The notes below the pieces were generated by a model. It did not search any database and was not told the origin of the DNA. It saw nothing but the letters and a program-made list of their open reading frames with translations. Of a stretch of DNA of 64,000 bases, positions 1 through 7,946 are shown one piece after another. Where the stretch lies: contig JAFUGP010000112.1 in assembly GCA_017469335.1 (NCBI GenBank), positions 1 through 64,000 of the forward strand, written 5' to 3'. Source of the DNA: Succinivibrio sp. (GTDB lineage: Bacteria > Pseudomonadota > Gammaproteobacteria > Enterobacterales > Succinivibrionaceae). Positions within the stretch are counted from its first letter, which is position 1; every line of letters begins with the position of its first letter. Made by a program: the position numbers and the translations under genes.

Positions 1-327
1 CGCGACAGTGCCCATGAGGACTTCTATCACGGGTTTTTATCCGGAGTGCTGTCGGTGGCCTTAGATGATGAAACCTTAAAATCCGACACCGAGAGCGGGG
101 ATGGCTATGCCGATTTGCTCCTGTACTCTGACTACTTAAAGGTAGCAGCCATACTGGAATTTAAAAAGGTAGCCGACGGTGAGGATTATGACAGTGTCTG
201 CGCGGGAGCTCTTTCCCAAATAGAAGAGAAACGCTACGCCGCCCCCTTTGAGCAGAAAAAGTACACTATCTTAAAATACGGCATCGCCTTTCGTGGCAAG
301 AAGTGTCTGGTTTTGATGCCTGACTAA
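1..327 (+). CDS. PD-(D/E)XK nuclease superfamily protein, C-terminal fragment (cut by window start)
   Basis: The reading frame is open from the first base to the TAA at 325-327, so this is the 3' end of a longer gene. The visible 108 residues match the C-terminal nuclease-like domain that commonly follows an AAA-ATPase-like domain (DUF1703 type). Signs are an EDFYHGFLSGVL stretch, an ESGDGYADLLL stretch carrying the acidic metal ligand, an LEFKK motif (the ExK element), and a terminal YGIAFRGKKCLVL strand. These proteins are often multicopy and accessory; their function is not established. A GTG at 46 is in frame, but conserved residues lie upstream of it, so it is not the true start. A bidirectional terminator follows. 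Confidence 0.8.
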   Translation, partial: RDSAHEDFYHGFLSGVLSVALDDETLKSDTESGDGYADLLLYSDYLKVAAILEFKKVADGEDYDSVCAGALSQIEEKRYAAPFEQKKYTILKYGIAFRGKKCLVLMPD

Positions 328-392
328 ACTTGAGCTCACCTTGTTCGGCTCCGCTCTGCTACCCCTGTCACTTCCTTGAGAATCAGGACGAT

Positions 393-420
393 AAAAAACC
401 GCCCACAAGGGCGGTTTTTT
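393..420. terminator. Bidirectional rho-independent terminator
   Basis: A perfect 12-bp inverted repeat (AAAAAACCGCCC at 393-404 and GGGCGGTTTTTT at 409-420) surrounds a 4-nt ACAA loop. It has a T run on either strand, so it can end both the nuclease gene fragment on the plus strand and ppgK on the minus strand. Confidence 0.9.
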
Positions 421-441
421 CAAGAAACTCAAGAGCGAATA

Positions 442-1293
442 TTACTCTTCTTTTTTAGGTGCAGTTGTTTTCTTGACCGCTGTCTTCTTCGCGGCAGCTT
501 TTTTAGCAGCGGTTTTCTTGGCGGCAGGTTTAGACGTACCCTGCTGTGCTTCCTCTTCGAGGCAGCGCTCGCCATAAATCGCCGCGCCGATAATGCCTGC
601 CAAATTCAGATTGGTGGCGGTCACTACCTGGGCACGGGTTTGCAATTTGTCGGAATACTTGTCAAATTTCTTTGAGGCTCCGCCGCCCAACACAATGAGA
701 TCGGGGGAGAGCAAAAATTCCATGTGCTGGAGATACTCGTTGACGCGCTTACCCCAGTCTTTCCATTTGAGATCCTCACGCTCCTTGACAATGCCGGAGC
801 AGTAACGCTCGGCGTCTCCGCCGTTTAATTCCACATGACCCAGCTCGGTGTTGGGGATCATGACGCCCTTGTAGAAAATGGCCGTACCGATACCGGTACC
901 AAAGGTAAGGAACAGTACCACATCCTTGCGCCCTTTGGCAGCGCCGAATTTAAGCTCGCACAGACCGGCCACATCGGCATCGTTAGCCACGAAAACCTTG
1001 CGGTTTAGGATCTGGGAGAACAGGCGCTCAATCGGCACGTTAATCCAGGTTTTGTCCACGTTGGCCGCAGTCAGAACCGTACCGTTGATGATACGTGAGG
1101 GAAAACCACAGGCCACCGGGCCGTCAAAGTCAATTTGGTCCACCAATTGCTTGAGGACCTCGCCTACGGCCTGGGGAGTGGCCGGTTGCGGTGTCAGCAG
1201 ACGAAGCCTTTCGGTCTTAAGCTCGCCGGTTTCCGTGTCAACCACCGCACCTTTGATGCCGGTGCCGCCGATGTCAACGCCCAAAATTTCCAT
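442..1293 (-). CDS. ppgK: Polyphosphate glucokinase (ROK family) with Lys/Ala-rich tail
   Basis: This 283-residue cytoplasmic sugar kinase probably phosphorylates glucose using polyphosphate (or ATP). It has the ROK/PpgK signatures: DIGGTGIKGA at residues 7-16 for phosphate binding, NDADVAG at 104-110 with the catalytic Asp, FGTGIG at 131-136 and ELGH at 150-153. The compact size and the missing ROK zinc motif favour PpgK over a standard glucokinase. After the fold, residues about 253-283 form a basic tail of repeated AAKK units like a histone H1 tail, which is unusual for the family. An AAAGGAG ribosome site lies just upstream of the ATG. The polyphosphate specificity is inferred from family resemblance. 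Confidence 0.85.
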   Translation of the reverse strand: MEILGVDIGGTGIKGAVVDTETGELKTERLRLLTPQPATPQAVGEVLKQLVDQIDFDGPVACGFPSRIINGTVLTAANVDKTWINVPIERLFSQILNRKVFVANDADVAGLCELKFGAAKGRKDVVLFLTFGTGIGTAIFYKGVMIPNTELGHVELNGGDAERYCSGIVKEREDLKWKDWGKRVNEYLQHMEFLLSPDLIVLGGGASKKFDKYSDKLQTRAQVVTATNLNLAGIIGAAIYGERCLEEEAQQGTSKPAAKKTAAKKAAAKKTAVKKTTAPKKEE

Positions 1294-1721
1294 TTCTGTG
1301 GTGCTCCTTTACGATGCAGAAAAAACACAAACTCTGCTGATAGGTTAAAGCAAAAATACCAAGGGCCCGAATTAATGTCACCGAGCTCTTGCGTTAGTTC
1401 ACATTTTTATGGGGGAGTATGTTGCTGCGCCGGGGGAGTCCGTCAAGGGCAGACTGATTTGAACATGTCGAACCGCGCCGATTTTAGCAATACCCGCGGG
1501 ATGGTAGTCCTTTACGCAGAAGAGTGAAATCAAGTTCCTTTTTAACAAAAGTGCCCGTGCCTGCCGCAGGGATCGTGATCTCAATCACTAATGTTGTAAT
1601 TGCGGCTAATTATAGTGAGCATAGGTTTTAGTCCCGGCAGTTGCAGGCAGGCTCCGGGATGAAGCGTACAACCGGGCCTGCTCACTGCGTGTCGCGGTTC
1701 AGGCTTTGCAAGGAGTTACAA
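1294..1721. other. 428-bp divergent intergenic region between ppgK and cstA
   Basis: No convincing coding sequence was found here. The right half carries the candidate CRP-dependent cstA promoter (1574-1616) and its untranslated leader. The left part should hold the ppgK promoter on the minus strand, but no hexamer pair stands out. Short open frames in the region lack ribosome sites and recognisable content. Confidence 0.6.
1574..1616 (+). promoter_or_regulatory. Candidate class II CRP-dependent promoter of cstA
   Basis: GTGA-N6-TCAC at 1575-1588 is the core of a CRP operator with both inner half-sites perfect. A TATAGT -10 box lies at 1611-1616, with no good -35 hexamer. With a start point 7 nt past the -10 box (about 1623), the operator centre (1581/1582) sits at -41.5, the class II activation position. 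E. coli cstA is known to be cAMP-CRP controlled, which fits. The spacing is read from the sequence; regulation is inferred. Confidence 0.7.
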
Positions 1722-3206
1722 ATGCCGAGATTTATGTGGTTTATCATTGCCGTGGCGGGCCTTATTTTGGGCTATATCTTCTATGGCAAGTTCGTGGAAA
1801 AGGTCTTTGGCGCCGATCCCACCCGTAAGGTTCCGGCCATTACCAAGGCCGACGGCGTGGACTACGTCCAGATGCCGACCTGGAAGGTCTGGCTCATTCA
1901 GCTTTTGAACATCGCAGGCGTAGGTCCGGTGTTCGGTCCCATTATGGGTGCCCTCTATGGTCCTACCGCGCTGTTGTGGATTGTGCTGGGCAGTATCTTC
2001 GCCGGTGCGGTGCACGATTACTTCTCCGGTATGCTGTCGGTCAGATACGGCGGTGCCAACGTACCGGAAATCGTAGGACAGAATTTGGGCAAGGTAGCCC
2101 GCGGCCTGATGGCAGTATTCGCCATTTTGCTGCTGTTGCTGGTAGGCACGGTGTTCGCGACCGCACCGGCAGGGCTGCTGGCCAAGCTCACTCCCGATCT
2201 GGCTACCAAGTTGCTGGGTGAAAGTCCGGTCTTAGGCACTTTCGGGATCTGGCTGGGGATCATCTTCATCTATTACTTTGTCGCCACCTTGGTGCCGATT
2301 GACAAACTCATCGGCCGCATCTATCCCTTCTTCGGCGCACTGCTCATCATCATGGCGCTGGGCATGACCATCACCATGTTCACGCAGTTAGGCGATCAGT
2401 TCTATTCCTGGGCAGACTGGTCGCAGAACCAGCACCCGACTCACGACCAGGACGGCAATCAGCTGCCGCTGTGGCCTCTGATGTTCATCACCATTGCCTG
2501 CGGTGCTCTTTCGGGCTTCCATTCCACGCAGTCTCCCTTGATGGCGCGCTGCCTGAGGAACGAGCGTGACGGTCGTCTGGTGTTCTATGGCGGGATGATC
2601 AGCGAAGGCTTCATCGGTTTGGTGTGGGCCACGGTCGGTATGACCTTCTACCCCACGGTACAGGAATTCCTGGCAGCCGGTGCCCCGGCCAATGTGGTGT
2701 ACACCACCAGTGTGGCTCTGATGGGCTCGGTAGGCGGCGTGCTGGCCATCTTAGGTGTGATTGTGCTGCCGGTGACCTCCGGTGATACGGCCTTCCGTGC
2801 TGCACGTCTGACTATCGCAGAACTGGCTCATTATGATCAGACCAACAAGATAAGACGTCTGACCATCGCCGTGCCGGTGTTTATCTTGGGCATCATCCTC
2901 TCGCAGATCGACTTCAACATCATCTGGCGCTACTTCGGTTGGTCCAACCAGTCGCTGGCGGCCATCATGCTGTGGGCCTCGGCAGCTTACCTCTATCGCA
3001 AGGGCAAACTGCACTGGATCTGCACCATCCCGGCCTTCTTTATAACCGCCGCCTCGGTGTCCTTCATCGTGTATGAGCCCAACATGGGTCTGCACATGGG
3101 TATTCCGGCGGCCAATGTCACGGGCTTCGTGGTGGCAGTGGTGATCCTGGCACTCTTCTTGAAGTTCGGCCGCAAGCCGGTGGCAGGATCTGATACCAGC
3201 GCCTAG
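1722..3206 (+). CDS. cstA: CstA-family carbon starvation protein / peptide or pyruvate transporter (short form)
   Basis: This is a polytopic inner-membrane protein of 494 residues with the CstA core: an N-terminal membrane helix followed by a GYIFYGKFVEKVFG stretch, the conserved GPVFGPIMGALYG and HDYFSGMLSVRYGG segments, and many further hydrophobic helices. E. coli CstA and BtsT are about 700 residues, so this is the shorter family form. Characterised members take up peptides or pyruvate by proton symport; the substrate here is unknown. ATG 1722 was chosen because AAGGAG lies 9 nt upstream; an in-frame upstream extension to 1641 has no ribosome site. The gene is monocistronic, with a CRP-like promoter upstream and a terminator downstream. 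Confidence 0.9.
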   Translation: MPRFMWFIIAVAGLILGYIFYGKFVEKVFGADPTRKVPAITKADGVDYVQMPTWKVWLIQLLNIAGVGPVFGPIMGALYGPTALLWIVLGSIFAGAVHDYFSGMLSVRYGGANVPEIVGQNLGKVARGLMAVFAILLLLLVGTVFATAPAGLLAKLTPDLATKLLGESPVLGTFGIWLGIIFIYYFVATLVPIDKLIGRIYPFFGALLIIMALGMTITMFTQLGDQFYSWADWSQNQHPTHDQDGNQLPLWPLMFITIACGALSGFHSTQSPLMARCLRNERDGRLVFYGGMISEGFIGLVWATVGMTFYPTVQEFLAAGAPANVVYTTSVALMGSVGGVLAILGVIVLPVTSGDTAFRAARLTIAELAHYDQTNKIRRLTIAVPVFILGIILSQIDFNIIWRYFGWSNQSLAAIMLWASAAYLYRKGKLHWICTIPAFFITAASVSFIVYEPNMGLHMGIPAANVTGFVVAVVILALFLKFGRKPVAGSDTSA

Positions 3207-3229
3207 AGCGCGGCAGACCTGAACCTAAG

Positions 3230-3258
3230 GCCTCCGTTTGACAGACGGGGGCTTTTTT
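3230..3258 (+). terminator. Rho-independent terminator of cstA
   Basis: GCCTCCGT (3230-3237) pairs with ACGGGGGC (3245-3252, one G-U pair) across a 7-nt loop, followed by six T residues. It lies 24 bp after the cstA stop codon. Confidence 0.85.
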
Positions 3259-3347
3259 GTGCCCGATCCCCTACAGCGGAGAGCCCAAGTGCCGAGGCTG
3301 GGCTGAAATTTGGGCATTTCATTGCTTAGTATTGCTACTAGGCTCAG

Positions 3348-3363
3348 AAAATCAATTGATTTT
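3348..3363. repeat. 16-bp perfect AT-rich palindrome upstream of the acetyltransferase gene
   Basis: AAAATCAATTGATTTT is a perfect 16-bp palindrome about 70 bp before the next start codon. Its position would suit an operator. It is followed by TTAAAAT at about 3371, a possible -10 box. No regulator can be named. Confidence 0.4.
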
Positions 3364-3433
3364 TGCCGTTAAAATGTTCTTATTTGCCGCGGGTTAAATA
3401 CCACGCCCCCTAACTTATCTCATGGAGAACTTT

Positions 3434-4027
3434 ATGGCCAATAATGAAAAAACCTCCCTGCTGCAATTCGAGGTTCTTGAGCAGGAAAGTCCGCGAGCCA
3501 AGGTGCGCGCCTCGGAGCTGTGCGTGCAGCTCAACAATCTTTCGTTGGAGAAGACCTTAGAGCGCATCGATGTTCTCAAGCAGCTGTTAGGTGAGTTCGG
3601 TTCCAATCTGGAGTTGCTGCTCAATTTCAAATGCCTCATCGGCGGCAACATTTTTATCGGCAAGAACGTGCACATCATGTTCAACTTCACCATCATGGAT
3701 CGCAGCCGGGTGGAGATTGGTGACAGCACCTTCATAGACTCGGATTGCAGCATTTACACCACACCTTTTGGGATCCGCAACACCAAGGATGGCAAACAGC
3801 GTAACAGTCAGAATCTTTCGGCGCCGGTGAAGATCGGCAACAACGTGTTCATAGGAGCCCACAGTGTAATATTCGGCGGTGTGTCCATCGGTGACAACGC
3901 AGAAATTCTGCCCTGTTCGGTGGTTACCAGAAGCGTGCCGGCCAATACGGTTTACGGCGGACCCGCAGCGGCGGTACATGCCGACTCAACTCCGCTTGAC
4001 GAAGCCCAAGAGCAAGGAGAGGAATAA
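3434..4027 (+). CDS. Hexapeptide-repeat (left-handed beta-helix) acetyltransferase, maltose/galactoside O-acetyltransferase-like
   Basis: This 197-residue cytoplasmic enzyme resembles the Maa/LacA/NodL group, which transfers acetyl from acetyl-CoA to sugar hydroxyls. Repeats of the [LIV]-G-x4 type are visible: IGGNIFIGKNVHIMFN, VEIGDSTFIDSDC, then PVKIGNNVFIGAHSVIFGGVSIGDNAEILPCSVVT, including the IGAHSVIFGGVSIG region around the catalytic site, and a terminal VYGGPAA. The N-terminal 60 residues are helical and unlike classical Maa, so the acceptor is unknown. ATG 3434 is preferred over ATG 3422 because GGAGA lies 5 nt upstream of it and the first ATG has no ribosome site. Confidence 0.75.
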   Translation: MANNEKTSLLQFEVLEQESPRAKVRASELCVQLNNLSLEKTLERIDVLKQLLGEFGSNLELLLNFKCLIGGNIFIGKNVHIMFNFTIMDRSRVEIGDSTFIDSDCSIYTTPFGIRNTKDGKQRNSQNLSAPVKIGNNVFIGAHSVIFGGVSIGDNAEILPCSVVTRSVPANTVYGGPAAAVHADSTPLDEAQEQGEE

Positions 4028-4074
4028 ATTAGTGACGGGGCCTGGGAGGGCCCTTGCAAACCCAGGAGTCCGCC

Positions 4075-5595
4075 ATGGCAAGTAATCTGCCGCTGCAGGT
4101 CTTCAGCAGCTCTGAGATCCGCTATATCGAGTCACAGTACGCCGCCGGCCACAACGGGCACTGCTATGATCTGATGGAGAAAGCAGGTCAGGCAGTATTC
4201 GCGCAACTGCTGCGTTACGTGCCCGCGCCCTCCGAGGTCTGGATTTTTAACGGTAGGGGTAATAACGGCGGTGACGGGTATATTGCGGCTGCCTGTCTGA
4301 AAATGCACAACATTCCTCACCGCGTGTTCGCCTTAGGTGAGCCGCGGGAGGGCAGTGAGGCCTGTACCGCATTTCGGTACTACCAGTCCATGAACGGCAA
4401 GGTGGAATTTGAGTTGCCCTCTCCCAATGACACTCCACCGGATGCCATCATCGATGCTTTGCTAGGTACCGGCATAGAAAGCTCTCCTCGTGAGCCGGCC
4501 TCGTCCTGGATCCTCTTTGTAAACCGGTGTAACTGCTTTACGCTTGCCGTGGATGTGCCCTCGGGGCTGAACGCCGATACCGGGGAGGTGCCGGGGGAAT
4601 GCGTCAGCGCCGACGTTACGGTCTGCATGCTGGGCTTAAAGCCGGGACTGTTGACCGGTGAGGGGGTGGACTTTGCCGGTGAGGTGGTTTTTGAGTGGCT
4701 GGGGATTGACGCTGCCAAATTTTACGACCACACCAAGGCTGAAAAACTGCCCAAACTTCCCTGCCGCAGACGTGGCTATGAGGATATAGTCGACGAACTG
4801 CCGGTAAGGGTTCCCTCGTCCAACAAGTCAGACAGCGGTAAAGTGCTGATTATCGCCGGCTCTGCCGGGATGGGCGGCGCGGCTATTCTGTGCGGTGAAG
4901 GTGCGCTGCGCAGCGGCGCAGGTCTGGTCAAGGTAGCTTTGGATCGGGTCAATCTCAGTGCCTTAAACGCGGTCCGTCCCGAGCTTATGAGCGTAGATAT
5001 CGATGATGAAGACGCGGTGGAGCAGGCTCTGGACTGGGCGGAGGTGGTGGCCATCGGGCCCGGTCTGGGCCGCGAGCAGCGTACCGTGCGCATGCTCGGG
5101 CTTCTCAACGGCCATCCCGCTTTGCCGCAGGTATGCGATGCAGATGCGCTTTACTTTTTCAAAGACGACCTGCTTGAACCCAGCGTAAGACGCGTGATCA
5201 CCCCGCACCCGGGAGAAGCGGCCCGCCTTTTGGAATGCTCGCCCGAGGAGATCAATCGTAATCGTCTGGAGGCGGCCTTTGAGCTGCAGCGCCTGTTTCA
5301 GGGAGTGGTACTGCTCAAGGGCGCCGGTACCGTCATCTGTGACGGCAAGCGCTTTACCATCATCAATGAGGGCTCCGCGGCCATGGCCACCGGAGGGATG
5401 GGAGATGTACTCACCGGGGTCATCGCCGCACTCATAGCCCAGGGGTTGTCGGTGCAGCAGGCAGCGGTATGCGGTGCCTGTCTGCATGGGCGCGCCGGGC
5501 AGATGGCCGGCGAGGAAGGCGGAATGATAGGAACTCTGCCCTCCGATCTGATGCCACAGCTGCGCTCTTTGGTCAATGGCAGGCGTTTTGCCTGA
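4075..5595 (+). CDS. nnr: Bifunctional NAD(P)H-hydrate epimerase / ADP-dependent NAD(P)H-hydrate dehydratase
   Basis: This 506-residue metabolite-repair enzyme restores NAD(P)H from its damaged hydrates. The N-terminal YjeF_N epimerase domain (about 1-215) carries NNGGDG at 63-68. The C-terminal ribokinase-like dehydratase domain (about 225-500) carries GSAGMGGAAILCGEGALRSG, TPHPGEAARLL and GGMGDVLTG, with the catalytic Asp at about residue 444. ATG 4075 has CAGGAG 7 nt upstream; an ATG at 4054 does not. It is the first gene of the conserved yjeF-yjeE-amiB-mutL-miaA-hfq-hflX-hflK-hflC-purA series, and its stop lies 14 bp before tsaE. Confidence 0.93.
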   Translation: MASNLPLQVFSSSEIRYIESQYAAGHNGHCYDLMEKAGQAVFAQLLRYVPAPSEVWIFNGRGNNGGDGYIAAACLKMHNIPHRVFALGEPREGSEACTAFRYYQSMNGKVEFELPSPNDTPPDAIIDALLGTGIESSPREPASSWILFVNRCNCFTLAVDVPSGLNADTGEVPGECVSADVTVCMLGLKPGLLTGEGVDFAGEVVFEWLGIDAAKFYDHTKAEKLPKLPCRRRGYEDIVDELPVRVPSSNKSDSGKVLIIAGSAGMGGAAILCGEGALRSGAGLVKVALDRVNLSALNAVRPELMSVDIDDEDAVEQALDWAEVVAIGPGLGREQRTVRMLGLLNGHPALPQVCDADALYFFKDDLLEPSVRRVITPHPGEAARLLECSPEEINRNRLEAAFELQRLFQGVVLLKGAGTVICDGKRFTIINEGSAAMATGGMGDVLTGVIAALIAQGLSVQQAAVCGACLHGRAGQMAGEEGGMIGTLPSDLMPQLRSLVNGRRFA

Positions 5596-5609
5596 GAGAT
5601 GGTCTGGGC

Positions 5610-6095
5610 ATGAGTGAAGTTACTCTGATTTTGGAGAACGAGGCCAAGACCCTGGCGCTGGGGGCTGCACTGGGAAAGTCTCTCAGTCCGCTGTGCCTCA
5701 AATTGGGCCGTGCGCTTTTAATTGAGCTCAGAGGCGAACTGGGGGCGGGCAAGACCACGCTTGCGCGCGGGTTGTTGCGCGCATTGGGCTATGCTCAGGC
5801 GGTCAAATCTCCCACCTATGCCTTAGTGGAGCCCTATGAACTGTCCGGGCACGAAATCTATCACTTTGACCTCTACCGCCTGCGCGATCCCGATGAGCTT
5901 GAATATCTGGGAGTGCGTGATTATTTTGCCCGTCCCGCGCTCTGTCTGGTGGAGTGGTTAGAGCAGGCTCAGGGCCGCCTGCCGCCGCCTGATGTGGTGG
6001 TGGCGCTCAGTTACATCACGTCAGGCCGGGAGGCTATGGTACAATCTCTGCTGCCAGAACTGCCTGCCGCAACATGCTGCGGTGAGCTTGCCTAA
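5610..6095 (+). CDS. tsaE: tRNA N6-threonylcarbamoyladenosine biosynthesis ATPase TsaE
   Basis: TsaE (YjeE) is the small ATPase that works with TsaB and TsaD to make t6A37 in ANN-decoding tRNAs. The 161-residue product has the P-loop GELGAGKTT at residues 42-50, a SPTYALVEPYE segment, a YHFDLYRL stretch and an LVEWLE motif near the Walker B strand, all typical. Its length is close to E. coli TsaE (153). The start at 5610 was chosen by family alignment; the upstream extension is only the overlap with nnr. Its partner TsaD is encoded at 17.1 kb in this window. Confidence 0.93.
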   Translation: MSEVTLILENEAKTLALGAALGKSLSPLCLKLGRALLIELRGELGAGKTTLARGLLRALGYAQAVKSPTYALVEPYELSGHEIYHFDLYRLRDPDELEYLGVRDYFARPALCLVEWLEQAQGRLPPPDVVVALSYITSGREAMVQSLLPELPAATCCGELA

Positions 6096-6122
6096 GCCAG
6101 TTTAAGCCCCGGGGATCCTGCT

Positions 6123-7946
6123 TTGCCCGCCTGCCGTCTGTTCAGTTTTAAACATCTCAGCTTCCGCCTGCGGAACTTTGGGGCGTTGCTCCCAGTGATC
6201 ATGCTGACGCTGTTTCTGCCCTTAAATTCGCTGGCCGCCAACGTCAATGCCCTGCGTTCTTTTGCCAACACCGACAAAACTCGGGTGGTGTTTGATTTTG
6301 ATTCCAAGCCGGGATACAGCGAGGCCACCTTGCAGAACGGTAACGTGGTGGTACGCGTCAAAAGCCCCGGCAACCAGGCCAAGGCACCGCGGGAACTCAA
6401 GGATCTTTCCCCCAAGAGCTGCCTCAAAGGTTTAAGCGTGATGCGTGAGGGGCAGGATCTGCGCTATATCTTCAAGTCAGGGTCCTGCGGAAGAGCCAAT
6501 ATTTTTTTGCTGAGTCCCCGTGACGGCAACCCCAACTGGCGGCTGGTGGCCGACTTTCCGCACTCCAGCACCGGTGCCAACGAGGTGGCCCGCAAGGCAC
6601 AAAACCTCAAACCCTCCGGCACGCAGATAAGTGAAGAGCAGCGCAAGAAGGAAAAAGAGCTGCTTTTGAAGTACAGCTCGGTGGGACGTGACGGTCTGCG
6701 TACCATGACACCCGCGCAGATGAGTCAGTACCAGAAAAAGCTTGAGGAACTGCGCGAGAGTTATGCCCAGCAGCGTATTCGTGAACATGACGCAGAACTG
6801 AGCAAAAACAGCGGTACTGCCAAAAATACCGCGGACAAAAGTACCGCTGACAAGAATGCCGCCAAGACCCCCGGCGCAGCTGCCCCCAAAGCTCCTGCCT
6901 CAACTGCGGATAAAAAAGCCCCCGCAGACGCGGCGGTCAAAAGCACCGCAGCTGCGGACAAAAAGCCTGTTGCCAAAACAGCGGTGGAGGAGGTCAAGGA
7001 TACGGCTGCCCCGCCGCAGCCCGTGGCGGTCAAGGCCGGAGTGAGGCCTTTCATCATCGCGGTGGATGCCGGCCACGGCGGCAAGGATCCCGGCGCTATC
7101 GGGGCGCGCGGCGTCAAGGAGAAGAATGTCACCTTGGCCATTGCCACGGCCTTAGCCAAATACATCAATACCGATTCTCGCTTTCGCTCGGTGCTTATCC
7201 GTTCCCGCGACGTATTCGTGAATTTGGACAGGCGCTCTGAAATCGCCCGCCAGAAGAAGGCCGACATTCTCATCTCCATTCACGCCGACTCGGTGGAAAG
7301 CGGGGCGGACGTCACCCGGGGAGCCTCGGTGTGGGTGCTGTCCAACAATCGGGCCCAGCGAGAAATGGGCAAGATCCTGCGTGATGACAAGGCGCAAAAA
7401 GATCTGATAGGCGGGGCCGGCAAGGTACTCTCCGACAGCTCCCAAAGCTCGGACAACCCCTATCTGGCGGCAACCATTCTCGACATGTCCTCGGCACAGA
7501 CCCGCTCTGAGGGCTATTTGTTGGGCGATGAAATTCTGCAGTCCCTGGCAGGTTTCACCCATGTGCTCAAACAGCATCCCATCCATGCCTCACTGGCGGT
7601 CTTAAAATCCCCCGATATACCCTCACTGCTGATCGAGACGGGATTTTTATCCAACCCCTATGAGGAGATCCAGCTCAATCAGCCCAACTATCAAAAGCAG
7701 ATTGCCTATCATATTTTTCAGGGCATACGCAAATACTACGAGAAGTACCCGGCCAAGAAGATCGCTTCCCGCCAGGAGAATGCCCTAAGGCAGAGCGCAC
7801 CGGCCACGGTTACCGTCAAAAAAGGGGATTCACTTTCCTCGCTGGCTAAAAAGTACAATACCTCGGTAGCCGAGCTTAAGAAACTCAATTCTCTCAAGAG
7901 CGACACGGTTTATCCCGGACAGCAGCTCAAATTAAGGCGTCAGTGA
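6123..7946 (+). CDS. amiB: N-acetylmuramoyl-L-alanine amidase AmiB with AMIN and LysM domains
   Basis: This periplasmic zinc amidase cleaves the Ala-MurNAc bond of septal peptidoglycan. A signal peptide (about 1-39, ending LAA) is followed by an AMIN targeting domain (about 40-145), a coiled Glu/Lys-rich region, an Ala/Lys-rich linker (about 225-300), the amidase_3 domain (about 308-540) and one LysM repeat (about 560-605). The zinc ligands H318 and E333, the SIHAD histidine and the late IETGF glutamate are present. The start is TTG 6123, with GGGGAT upstream, giving a basic signal-peptide n-region; ATG 6201 would remove it. The stop overlaps the mutL start. Confidence 0.9.
   Translation: MPACRLFSFKHLSFRLRNFGALLPVIMLTLFLPLNSLAANVNALRSFANTDKTRVVFDFDSKPGYSEATLQNGNVVVRVKSPGNQAKAPRELKDLSPKSCLKGLSVMREGQDLRYIFKSGSCGRANIFLLSPRDGNPNWRLVADFPHSSTGANEVARKAQNLKPSGTQISEEQRKKEKELLLKYSSVGRDGLRTMTPAQMSQYQKKLEELRESYAQQRIREHDAELSKNSGTAKNTADKSTADKNAAKTPGAAAPKAPASTADKKAPADAAVKSTAAADKKPVAKTAVEEVKDTAAPPQPVAVKAGVRPFIIAVDAGHGGKDPGAIGARGVKEKNVTLAIATALAKYINTDSRFRSVLIRSRDVFVNLDRRSEIARQKKADILISIHADSVESGADVTRGASVWVLSNNRAQREMGKILRDDKAQKDLIGGAGKVLSDSSQSSDNPYLAATILDMSSAQTRSEGYLLGDEILQSLAGFTHVLKQHPIHASLAVLKSPDIPSLLIETGFLSNPYEEIQLNQPNYQKQIAYHIFQGIRKYYEKYPAKKIASRQENALRQSAPATVTVKKGDSLSSLAKKYNTSVAELKKLNSLKSDTVYPGQQLKLRRQ

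Noticed and set aside
1399..1584. Minus-strand open frame of 61 codons in the ppgK-cstA gap
   Set aside because: It has no ribosome site or family resemblance, and it overlaps the CRP site.
1641..1721. N-terminal extension of cstA
   Set aside because: No ribosome site precedes it, it lies just after the predicted transcription start, and AAGGAG marks ATG 1722.
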